From contig NC_015177.1 of the NCBI RefSeq assembly GCF_000190735.1, positions 1,922,001 through 1,986,000 on the forward strand: a stretch of DNA of 64,000 nucleotides. Direction: 5' to 3'. The position numbers and the translations under genes are program-made. Positions 42,982 to 49,263 of the stretch are shown here, piece after piece. Each line of letters starts with the position of its first letter. Within the stretch, counting starts at the first letter, position 1. The notes below the pieces were generated by a model. That model ran no database searches. It saw only the letters and a list, made by a program, of their open reading frames with translations, and had not been told where the DNA came from. Source of the stretch: Pseudopedobacter saltans DSM 12145 (GTDB lineage: Bacteria > Bacteroidota > Bacteroidia > Sphingobacteriales > Sphingobacteriaceae).

Positions 42982-43880
42982 ACGCAATATTTAAAAGTCT
43001 CTTGGCAACGATATGTTTGATAGCCTTTATTACAGGAGCAAATGCACAGCAAGTTGCATCCAATACCACAAAATTGAGTATGGGCAAGGTAGAGCCTTAC
43101 GAAATGCAGGTGACGTACAGCAAAACCTCGCATCTGATATTTCCGTCCGCTATCCGCTACGTGGATTTGGGCAGTGAATACCTTATCGCAGGCAAAGCCG
43201 AAGATGCGGAAAACGTCTTGCGCATTAAGGCAAGCGTAAGGGATTTTGACGAGGAAACCAATTTTTCGGTTATTACGGACGATGGTCGTTTCTACAATTT
43301 CAACGTCTTTTACAGTGCTTATCCCTCAACGCTGAATTATGATTTGCTGACGATGCAAAAGGCATCGGACAGGGAAAACGGCAACGATGTTCTGTTTGAG
43401 GAATTAGGGGGCAATTCTCCGTCACTGGCAGGCTTGCTCATGGAAACGATTTACAAGAAAAACAAACGGATTGTAAAGCATATCGGGTCGAAAAGCTACG
43501 GCATACAATTCCTGCTGAAAGGTATCTACGTGCATCATGGAAAATTCTATTTCCATACGGAACTGCGCAACAAAAGCAATGTGCCGTTCAATATTGACTT
43601 TGTGAATTTCAAGGTGGTGGACAAGAAAGTCGCCAAGCGTACCGTGGTACAGGAAAAGACAATGCAACCACTGCGGACGTACAAAACACTCGGCGAAATC
43701 ACGGGCAATACGACCGACCAAAACGTGTTCCTGCTCGACCAGTTTACCATCACGGATGACAAGGTTCTTGTGATTGAAATCTTTGAAAAAAACGGTGGCA
43801 GACAACAGGTATTACAGGTGGAAAATTCCGACCTCGTAAATGCCAAGTTGATAAACGATATGCACCTAAAGATTAATTAA
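42978..43880 (+). CDS. traN: TraN (DUF4138) conjugation protein
   Basis: A 300-residue protein with a signal peptide (LLATICLIAFITGANAQ) and a beta-rich mature part including LSMGKVEPYEMQVTYSKTSH and SAIRYVDLGSEYLIAGKAED at the start and KYFHTELRNKSNVPFNIDFV-type strands in the middle. This matches TraN, which has the VirB9-like place in the outer-membrane core complex. It lies 17 bp before traO. Confidence 0.9.
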   Translation: MNAIFKSLLATICLIAFITGANAQQVASNTTKLSMGKVEPYEMQVTYSKTSHLIFPSAIRYVDLGSEYLIAGKAEDAENVLRIKASVRDFDEETNFSVITDDGRFYNFNVFYSAYPSTLNYDLLTMQKASDRENGNDVLFEELGGNSPSLAGLLMETIYKKNKRIVKHIGSKSYGIQFLLKGIYVHHGKFYFHTELRNKSNVPFNIDFVNFKVVDKKVAKRTVVQEKTMQPLRTYKTLGEITGNTTDQNVFLLDQFTITDDKVLVIEIFEKNGGRQQVLQVENSDLVNAKLINDMHLKIN

Positions 43881-43897
43881 CCCAAAACGAAAGAACA

Positions 43898-44455
43898 ATG
43901 ATGAAATACATTTTTGCCGTGGTGCTTGCCATGTGGAGCATCACGGCGGTACAGGCACAGCGAATGCTCCCCAAACAAAAGGGATTGGAAGTAAACGCAG
44001 GTATGCTGTCCAAAGAAGTAAGCGACAATTACTATCTGAATTTGACCCTTACCGTGAACGGAAAGAACGGCAATTACTGGATATGGGGTGCGGAATATGC
44101 CCATCAGCTTTCCGGTTACAGGGATGTACGGATACCGCTCGAAACCTATACGGGCGAGGTGGGTTACAGTCTTCAGCTATTGGGCGATGCACGGAAGACC
44201 ACCACGCTGAATGCAGGGCTTACAGCCGTGGCAGGTTACGAAACCATCAACCGGAGCGAGGCAGTGCTACCGGACGGCTCAACCATCCTTGACAAAGACA
44301 ATTTTGTCTATGGTACAGGCGGACGGCTTACGCTCGAAACGTATCTGTCCGACCGTTTTGTCCTGCTCCTGCAAGGGCGGACAAAAGTGCTTTGGGGTAC
44401 GGATTTGAAACAGTTTCGTCCATCGGCAGGGATTGGACTAAGGTTTAACTTTTAA
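43898..44455 (+). CDS. traO: TraO conjugation protein (outer-membrane barrel-like)
   Basis: A 185-residue protein with a signal peptide (IFAVVLAMWSITAVQAQ) and beta strands with aromatic ends (DNYYLNLTLTVNGKNGNYWI, VGYSLQLLGDARKTTTLNAG) ending in ASIGLRFNF-type terminal sequence (SAGIGLRFNF). A C-terminal Phe after a strand suggests an outer-membrane barrel. It corresponds to TraO of the CTnDOT order. It is 11 bp upstream of traQ. Confidence 0.88.
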   Translation: MMKYIFAVVLAMWSITAVQAQRMLPKQKGLEVNAGMLSKEVSDNYYLNLTLTVNGKNGNYWIWGAEYAHQLSGYRDVRIPLETYTGEVGYSLQLLGDARKTTTLNAGLTAVAGYETINRSEAVLPDGSTILDKDNFVYGTGGRLTLETYLSDRFVLLLQGRTKVLWGTDLKQFRPSAGIGLRFNF

Positions 44456-44466
44456 AATGATTTGCA

Positions 44467-44913
44467 ATGAAAACATTAATCAGAAAATACAGGCTTCATT
44501 TACAGGCATCGTTCATGCTCTTGGCGATGTTGGTCTGCTCCGTGGTGCTTACCTCGTGCGAAAAAGACGAACTCGACATCAGGCAGAATTACCCTTTTGA
44601 GGTACAGGTGATGCCTGTACCCAAAGAGGTGACAAACGGGCAGACCGTTGAAATACGGATTACCGTTCAACGGTCGGGCAATTTCAGCGATGCGAAATAC
44701 TTTATCCGATATTTCCAGTTTGACGGACAGGGAGCATTGCGCTATTACAGCGAACCGCCGTATATGCCCAATGACCTGTACGTGTTGCCACAGACACAGT
44801 TTAGGTTGTATTACACTTCCCAATCGACCGTATCACAGTCGTTTGATGTTTGGATTTCGGACAATTTCGGGAACGAAAAACAGATAAGTTTCCAGTTTAA
44901 CAGCCGTGATTAA
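44467..44913 (+). CDS. traQ: TraQ (DUF3872) lipoprotein
   Basis: A 148-residue protein. The N-terminal hydrophobic stretch ends with the lipobox Leu-Thr-Ser-Cys (SVVLTSCEKDELDIR), so it should be a lipoprotein. The mature part is a beta-sandwich-like domain (YPFEVQVMPVPKEVTNGQTV, EIRITVQRSGNFSDAKYF), matching DUF3872. TraP (a primase) is usually between traO and traQ in CTnDOT; it is missing here. This is the last tra gene and a strong terminator follows. Confidence 0.9.
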   Translation: MKTLIRKYRLHLQASFMLLAMLVCSVVLTSCEKDELDIRQNYPFEVQVMPVPKEVTNGQTVEIRITVQRSGNFSDAKYFIRYFQFDGQGALRYYSEPPYMPNDLYVLPQTQFRLYYTSQSTVSQSFDVWISDNFGNEKQISFQFNSRD

Positions 44914-44920
44914 AGACGTG

Positions 44921-44952
44921 AAAATCCTGCCCGATGTGGCAGGATTTTTTTT
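44921..44952 (+). terminator. Rho-independent terminator of the tra operon
   Basis: AAAATCCTGCC (44,921-44,931) pairs perfectly with GGCAGGATTTT (44,938-44,948), giving 11 bp with a 6-nt loop and a run of eight T. Confidence 0.93.
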
Positions 44953-44999
44953 AGGCTTAATATATAGTGTGTTTTACTCCTAAAGGATAGGATTATATT

Positions 45000-45031
45000 A
45001 TTGTGTATAATAAACCGCTTCGTTATCTTTG
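45000..45031 (+). promoter_or_regulatory. Promoter upstream of the structured leader and receiver gene
   Basis: ATTG (45,000-45,003) resembles the -33 box TTTG (3 of 4) and TATCTTTG (45,024-45,031) matches the -7 box TAnnTTTG, with a 20-bp spacer. The transcript would begin near 45,038 and have a leader of about 210 nt. Confidence 0.65.
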
Positions 45032-45078
45032 CTAATAGAAAATATTAAAATACTTAAAGTGTTTTTGCTTTAAGTCTT

Positions 45079-45182
45079 GGTACTGAAAACTGGTAATTTT
45101 TATATCTCCGAGACAATAAGTAAGAACGCTCACGCTATAGGCGTGGGCGCTCGCTTATTTGGAGATAAGGTATACCAGTACC
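45079..45182 (+). ncRNA. Long nested hairpin in the leader of the receiver gene
   Basis: Nested complementary arms form one long stem: CTGGTA (45,090-45,095) with TACCAG (45,173-45,178), TATCTCC (45,103-45,109) with GGAGATA (45,161-45,167), AATAAG (45,115-45,120) with CTTATT (45,154-45,159), and CGCTCACGC (45,127-45,135) with GCGTGGGCG (45,141-45,149). An alternative outer pairing, GGTACTG (45,079-45,085) with CAGTACC (45,176-45,182), competes with the first. Interior mismatches between preserved arms suggest a selected RNA structure. Confidence 0.6.
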
Positions 45183-45250
45183 CCAGTATCGAGTAAGTGT
45201 AGTTGCCTGCGCTTTTTTTATTGCAGGTTGCTACTTTTAAAACAGATATT

Positions 45251-45688
45251 ATGAATACTGGAAAAGACAACAAAAGTAATGTCTGTGTAGCAGTCATAGA
45301 TGACAATGCACAGCTTCGGGATATGTCTGTAAAGCAACTTGAAAAATCGGGCTATACGGTATTGTTCCAAACAGGTAACGGGCAGGAAGCCTTGCAAAAG
45401 TTAAAAGAGCATGGCGGGTGGCCGGATGTCTGTATCATCGAGGAAGACTTTGCCACCGCTAAAGTTTTGCTCAAAAAACACCCCGATTTAAAAGTCCTAA
45501 TTTCAAGTACGGAAGACGATACCGAGCGTGTAAGGGATGTGCTAAAGGCAGGTGTATCGGGGTATGTCTTGAAATTTTCCGATCCCGAAGAATTAGTGAC
45601 AGCCATTAGAGCATTGAGCGAAAACAAAAAATATTTCAGTGTAGGGATTAGTGGAATAGTGACGGAATATTTTAAAAATCAATCATAA
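45251..45688 (+). CDS. Orphan receiver-domain protein with Asp-to-Glu change
   Basis: A 145-residue protein made of a single receiver domain: VCVAVIDDNAQLRDM supplies the acidic pair, LKVLISSTEDDTERVRD the conserved Ser/Thr and SGYVLKFSDPEELVTAIRAL the conserved Lys. The expected phospho-accepting Asp after the third strand is replaced: PDVCIIEEDFATAK has Glu-Glu instead of x-Asp. No output domain follows. It might therefore act without phosphorylation, perhaps locked in an active-like state, through protein contact. The start ATG at 45,251 follows the structured leader; an upstream ATG at 45,203 is not used in my reading. Confidence 0.8.
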   Translation: MNTGKDNKSNVCVAVIDDNAQLRDMSVKQLEKSGYTVLFQTGNGQEALQKLKEHGGWPDVCIIEEDFATAKVLLKKHPDLKVLISSTEDDTERVRDVLKAGVSGYVLKFSDPEELVTAIRALSENKKYFSVGISGIVTEYFKNQS

Positions 45689-45987
45689 ATATTGGTTTCT
45701 TTGCTACTTTCTTTTTCGTTTCACTCATGAAAGAAAGTAGTCCACTACGACACAACCTGTTTGGGAAATGCAGATGTGTTGGTATTGTGGAACGGAGCAT
45801 TTTACAAAGTGGTTGTTCCGCTTTCTGCAAAAAGACGGTTCCGACCTGGGAAGGATCTGTCTTTTTGCCCGACCGAATTTTAGAGTAAAGCATTTTTCCG
45901 AATCATGCCCGTATCATGCTTTGAGGTCATTTTTTAAAACTTTAATTATTTTTTAGGCGACCATCTGCAAAGGTGGTCGCCTATGGG
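45689..45987. other. Gene-free gap with two inverted repeats
   Basis: CTACTTTCTTT (45,704-45,714) pairs with AAAGAAAGTAG (45,730-45,740), and TAGGCGACCA (45,954-45,963) pairs with TGGTCGCCTA (45,974-45,983). Neither has a clear T-run. The second lies just after the ardA stop and the first just after the receiver gene, so they could be transcript 3' ends. Confidence 0.55.
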
Positions 45988-46521
45988 TTAGGAATTGTAA
46001 AATACATGACCTCCATCGCTCCAATAATCACCGCAAAACAGGTCACGGGCATAAGCCTCATAATCGAAGTACGTTTTTGCAAATTCGGGCAAGTCCATTT
46101 GCTCTACCTGTTCATAGGCAAAATCTTCCTCGTCCTTATATTCGCCTATATAGTCATCGTCAAAGTCGCTTATTAGGTCGTTAATATCGCCCTCGGATAG
46201 CTTACGGTGTCCATTGTTGCACCATATTAGAAATGCTTCTTGTCGGCTCTCGTTCATAGCTTCCAAAGCCTCCAAAACCTCAAATATGCTGTCGCTCATC
46301 CAACATTCGCCGATTAAGCCGTTCGGGATGTTCTCATAATCTTGGAACATAAATTCGGGGTCTGCCTCGTCATTGTGTAGCTCCCTGCAAGCTGTGTAAA
46401 ACTCTTTTTTATCGGCATAGTCTGACAGCTTTAGCCATTCCCCGAAGATTGAACCGTTGTTATATTTTGCGTATGTGCCGACATATACTCTTGCTTCCGA
46501 TGTGTTTATTTGCTGTATCAT
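45988..46521 (-). CDS. ardA: ArdA anti-restriction protein
   Basis: A 177-residue, highly acidic protein. It starts with ARVYVGTYAKYNNGSIFGEW (the ArdA N-terminal signature), then shows EFMFQDYENIPNGLIGECW and ends with LFCGDYWSDGGHVFYNS. ArdA mimics the shape and charge of DNA and blocks type I restriction enzymes, protecting incoming single- or double-stranded ICE DNA in a new host. The many Asp and Glu residues and the length match. It is transcribed opposite to the tra genes and close to the recombinase. Confidence 0.93.
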   Translation of the reverse strand: MIQQINTSEARVYVGTYAKYNNGSIFGEWLKLSDYADKKEFYTACRELHNDEADPEFMFQDYENIPNGLIGECWMSDSIFEVLEALEAMNESRQEAFLIWCNNGHRKLSEGDINDLISDFDDDYIGEYKDEEDFAYEQVEQMDLPEFAKTYFDYEAYARDLFCGDYWSDGGHVFYNS

Positions 46522-47162
46522 TTCTTTACAGTTTTGAATTATTTTTTTGATTTATTCGGCAATGAGAGGAGGTGCTGTTGTTTTGTTTCAATACTATTTC
46601 CAATGCTTATAATCCTCATGCCTGACATTTTTTTTATTCGTGTAAAGAGCCGGAGTATGCTGTGTTTCGTTTCGGGAGCATAAAAGGTTAGTGTTTAGTA
46701 GGCACAAGGTTTTGGAAAAAAAAATACTACCCATAGGTGGAGATTTTTTTTACAAACTTGTCTTGACCTTTTGACTACGTTAAGAACACGGACATACCTT
46801 TGCTCCATGAAACGTAAACAACAGGCATACTCGATTTTTACGTAAAACCAATCGTGGAAGTAGTGAGGATAGCATTAGGGAAATGGTTCAGAAAGAATTT
46901 AATATCTGTTGGTACAGCTACAGGTGATTGAAGTTTGGAGTGGAACAGCCAAATCTGTGGAACGACATCTTCAATCTCCTGTTCCCAATCATAGCCATAA
47001 GCTCTTTTGCGGTCAGTAGCTAAGCGAATGCCGTAAATGTGCTTAGGCTATTGTAATGCTATGAGCCAATCTAAGCCAAGTAATCCAGTAAGAAGACATA
47101 TTCTAATACTCCTTCCATCAACTCGATAAGTTTGTCTATGCGGATTAATCCGAACGGTTAAC
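46522..47162. other. Long leader region before the recombinase operon
   Basis: No substantial gene lies here. It contains the promoter at 46,770-46,802 and then an about 350-nt leader. A 12-codon frame MKRKQQAYSIFT starts at 46,808, at about the expected transcript start. TAGCTAAGC near 47,009 pairs with GCTTAGGCTA near 47,040 with one bulge. A perfect 12-bp palindrome, CGGATTAATCCG, sits at 47,141-47,152, 10 bp before the next start codon and could be an operator. Confidence 0.5.
46770..46802 (+). promoter_or_regulatory. Promoter of the recombinase operon
   Basis: TTTG (46,770-46,773), a 21-bp spacer and TACCTTTG (46,795-46,802) match the Bacteroidota consensus TTTG/TAnnTTTG exactly, including spacing. 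Confidence 0.75.
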
Positions 47163-47342
47163 ATGCAAAATGAGTTGAGGATGGAGAAAGAAAAAACGAA
47201 CGATTTAACTCCTGAACGAGTTATACAAATCTTGAAAAAGAAAGGAACAGAGGTCGATATAGAGGAAGCAAAAACCATCTTGGATTTTGTTAAGAAGATA
47301 GCTCACATTGCAGTTAACCAGTATCTAAGAGGAAAACTTTAA
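47163..47342 (+). CDS. Small protein upstream of the recombinase
   Basis: A 59-residue frame begins at 47,163 (MQNELRMEKEKTNDLTPERV); the internal ATG at 47,181 gives 53 residues. It is hydrophilic and helical, with ILKKKGTEVDIEEAKTILDF and IAHIAVNQYLRGKL. It is 23 bp upstream of the serine recombinase gene in the same direction and probably cotranscribed. Possible roles are a directionality factor or regulator; no family is firmly recognised. The frame is real-looking because codon use is normal and a palindromic operator-like sequence precedes it. Confidence 0.6.
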   Translation: MQNELRMEKEKTNDLTPERVIQILKKKGTEVDIEEAKTILDFVKKIAHIAVNQYLRGKL

Positions 47343-47365
47343 TCTAATGAACAAGGAAAACTGTT

Positions 47366-48946
47366 GTGATGAGAAAGGCAGATTTATACATACGTGTATC
47401 GACAGACGAGCAAGCGGACAAAGGGTATTCGCAACGTGACCAAGAAGACAGGCTAAGAAGATATTGTGAAATCAAAGGCATTCCGGTAAGAGATGTGTAC
47501 ATAGAAGACCATTCAGCAAAATCTTTCAAACGTCCAGAGTGGCAGAAATATTTATCTAACCTACGTAAAACAAAGAACAACAAAGCGGGGTCAATAATAC
47601 TATTTACCAAATGGGATAGGTTCAGTAGGAACGCAGGGGATGCCTACCAAATGATTAACCAGTTACGTACACATGGCGTTGAACCTGTGGCAATAGAACA
47701 GCCTTTAGACCTTACCATTCCCGAAAATAAAATCATGCTTGCGTTCTATCTTGCTTCACCTGAAGTTGAGAACGACAGGCGTGCATTGAACGTTTTTCAC
47801 GGAATGCGCAGGGCGAAAAAAGAGGGGCGTTATATGGGTACTGCTCCATTGGGGTATATCAATAAGATAACAGAAGGCAAAAAGAAATTCATTGCACCCC
47901 ATGATTTTGAAGCACCGCTTTTAAAATGGGCGTTTGAACAAATCGTTTCCAATAACTTTAATACGGAACAGATATGGAAAATGGTTCGGGAGAAAGCTGA
48001 GGGGAAAGGTCGGTTCAGCAAAAATAATTTTTGGGTAGCCGTCCGTAACCCTTTGTACTGTGGCAAAATATTCATCCCTCCCTACAAAGAGGAAAAGGGA
48101 TATTTTGTCAAAGGACAACACGAGCCTTTAATCAGCGAAAAGACCTTTGCTGATGTGCAGGATATTCTCGATGGGAGAAAGAGGATTGTAAAGCCTAAAA
48201 TCGTGGCTATGGACAATTTGCCACTTAGAGGGTTTCTCAAATGCCCTAAATGTGAGCGTATGCTGACCGGAAGTGCCTCAAAAGGCAAGATGGGGGTTTA
48301 TTACAATTACTATCATTGCACTTCCGCTTGCGGAGTACGGTTCAAAGCTGAAACCGCTAATGAGGCTTTCTTAAAACAATTACGGTATATGTCGCCAAAA
48401 GAGGGCATGATCGATGTTTTCATCGAAGCCTTTATTAAAGATTTCAATAACAAAACCAAAGCCCAAAATACCGAACGGGCAAATATCATTGGTGAGATTG
48501 ATGCGTTGAACAAACGCTATCAAAATGCACTTTTAAAGAATGCGGACGGAGAAATGGAAGACGATGATTTCCAAGAAGTAAAGAAACTGACCAAAGGAAA
48601 GATTGAGGTTTTGGAACGAAGATTAAATGACTTGGCGGTGGTCGGAACAGAGATTAAGGATTTAGTTGCATCTACCTTAAAAAAGGTCGCAAACATTGAT
48701 AGACGCTATGAAAACGGCGATATTGAGGAAAAAAGGCTTATAGTGAGTTCGATGTTCCCCGATTTTTTGGAATTTGACGGAACAAGACATCGAACTCCGA
48801 GACTAAATTCTGCGATTGCTCTTATTTATCAGAATAACAGCAAGTTACAGGGCAAAAAAAAAGGGACAAGTCTATCATTTTTAGACTTGTCCCAAGAAGT
48901 GATCCCGCTGGGATTCGAACCCAGGACCACTACATTAAAAGTGTAA
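47366..48946 (+). CDS. Large serine recombinase (ICE integrase)
   Basis: A 526-codon frame. The N-terminal catalytic domain has KADLYIRVSTDEQADKGYSQ with the nucleophilic Ser (residue 12), then ILFTKWDRFSRNAGDAYQMI. A recombinase domain around 165-270 follows (TAPLGYINKITEG, NPLYCGKIFIPPY), then a zinc ribbon (LKCPKCERMLTGSASKGKMG ... CTSACGVRF) and a coiled coil. It should integrate and excise the element. The last 30 residues are not native protein: they read through a terminator hairpin and the tRNA-Lys gene (giving the typical GFEPRT translation of a tRNA T-arm). The true end therefore depends on which att junction is joined. Confidence 0.93.
   Translation: MMRKADLYIRVSTDEQADKGYSQRDQEDRLRRYCEIKGIPVRDVYIEDHSAKSFKRPEWQKYLSNLRKTKNNKAGSIILFTKWDRFSRNAGDAYQMINQLRTHGVEPVAIEQPLDLTIPENKIMLAFYLASPEVENDRRALNVFHGMRRAKKEGRYMGTAPLGYINKITEGKKKFIAPHDFEAPLLKWAFEQIVSNNFNTEQIWKMVREKAEGKGRFSKNNFWVAVRNPLYCGKIFIPPYKEEKGYFVKGQHEPLISEKTFADVQDILDGRKRIVKPKIVAMDNLPLRGFLKCPKCERMLTGSASKGKMGVYYNYYHCTSACGVRFKAETANEAFLKQLRYMSPKEGMIDVFIEAFIKDFNNKTKAQNTERANIIGEIDALNKRYQNALLKNADGEMEDDDFQEVKKLTKGKIEVLERRLNDLAVVGTEIKDLVASTLKKVANIDRRYENGDIEEKRLIVSSMFPDFLEFDGTRHRTPRLNSAIALIYQNNSKLQGKKKGTSLSFLDLSQEVIPLGFEPRTTTLKV
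48854..48893 (-). terminator. Terminator of tRNA-Lys, inside the recombinase frame
   Basis: Read on the minus strand, GGGACAAGTCTA (48,893-48,882) and TAGACTTGTCCC (48,874-48,863) form a perfect 12-bp stem followed by nine T (48,862-48,854). It lies 6 bp after the tRNA 3' end on the element side of the junction. Confidence 0.88.
48900..48946. other. Attachment-site junction overlapping the tRNA-Lys 3' half
   Basis: The recombinase frame ends in a TAA formed by the tRNA anticodon stem (48,944-48,946), so element and tRNA overlap here. The exact crossover base cannot be read from one junction. Confidence 0.6.
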
Positions 48947-48972
48947 TGCTCTACCAGCTGAGCTACGGAATC
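48900..48972 (-). tRNA. tRNA-Lys(TTT)
   Basis: On the minus strand a complete cloverleaf is seen: acceptor GATTCCG/CGGGATC with one G-U, D arm GCTC..GAGC, anticodon stem TTACA/TGTAG with loop CTTTTAA (anticodon TTT at 48,937-48,939), T arm CTGGG-TTCGAAT-CCCAG, and discriminator A. CCA is not encoded. The gene is intact despite the integration. Confidence 0.95.
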
Positions 48973-49263
48973 TTACATTAATTATAGCGCAATACCATTG
49001 TTTAATGTGGTGCAAAGGTAATAAACGATTTCTAAAACGCAAATTTAATTTCAATAAAATTAGAACTATTCAATTTATCTCTCATAAGCACGTAAACGCT
49101 ATAAATTAAAAACCTTTCAATTATAATAATAAAGAAAACGAAATTTCCACGATCTTAAAGCATCTTTTCATTTTAAGTAAAATCACCAACAGATTTAATA
49201 AGCGGAAATTTCAAAAGTTTATTTTATTTAAAAACATAATTTTATTAATTTTAGAGCGAATTA
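48973..49263. other. AT-rich intergenic region
   Basis: It separates the tRNA from the histidine kinase gene. The tRNA promoter should be here on the minus strand. I see no gene or clear repeat. Confidence 0.5.

Larger units (their letters stand above)
1..48946. mobile_element. Integrative conjugative element, CTnDOT-type transfer genes, right part
   Basis: The block contains rteC, topB, mobA/B/C, an oriT-like region, traA to traQ, ardA and a large serine recombinase, which together make a self-transmissible element. The right boundary is well defined because the recombinase reading frame runs into the 3' half of tRNA-Lys at 48,900-48,946. No second partial tRNA-Lys copy is visible to the left, so the left end is probably outside the window. 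Assigning bases 1-2,600 to the element is an inference. Unlike CTnDOT, which uses a tyrosine integrase, this element carries a serine recombinase. The tra genes look richer in GC than the AT-rich chromosome on the right. Confidence 0.85.

Noticed and set aside
45768-45956. 62-residue frame with CWYCGTEH, possible zinc-binding protein
   Set aside because: Only one Cys pair, poor codon pattern and no family resemblance; the region also holds inverted repeats. Left as intergenic.
48897-48946. C-terminal 15 or so residues of the recombinase (GFEPRT type) as real protein
   Set aside because: This peptide is the well-known translation of a tRNA T-arm region; it exists only because the frame runs into tRNA-Lys.
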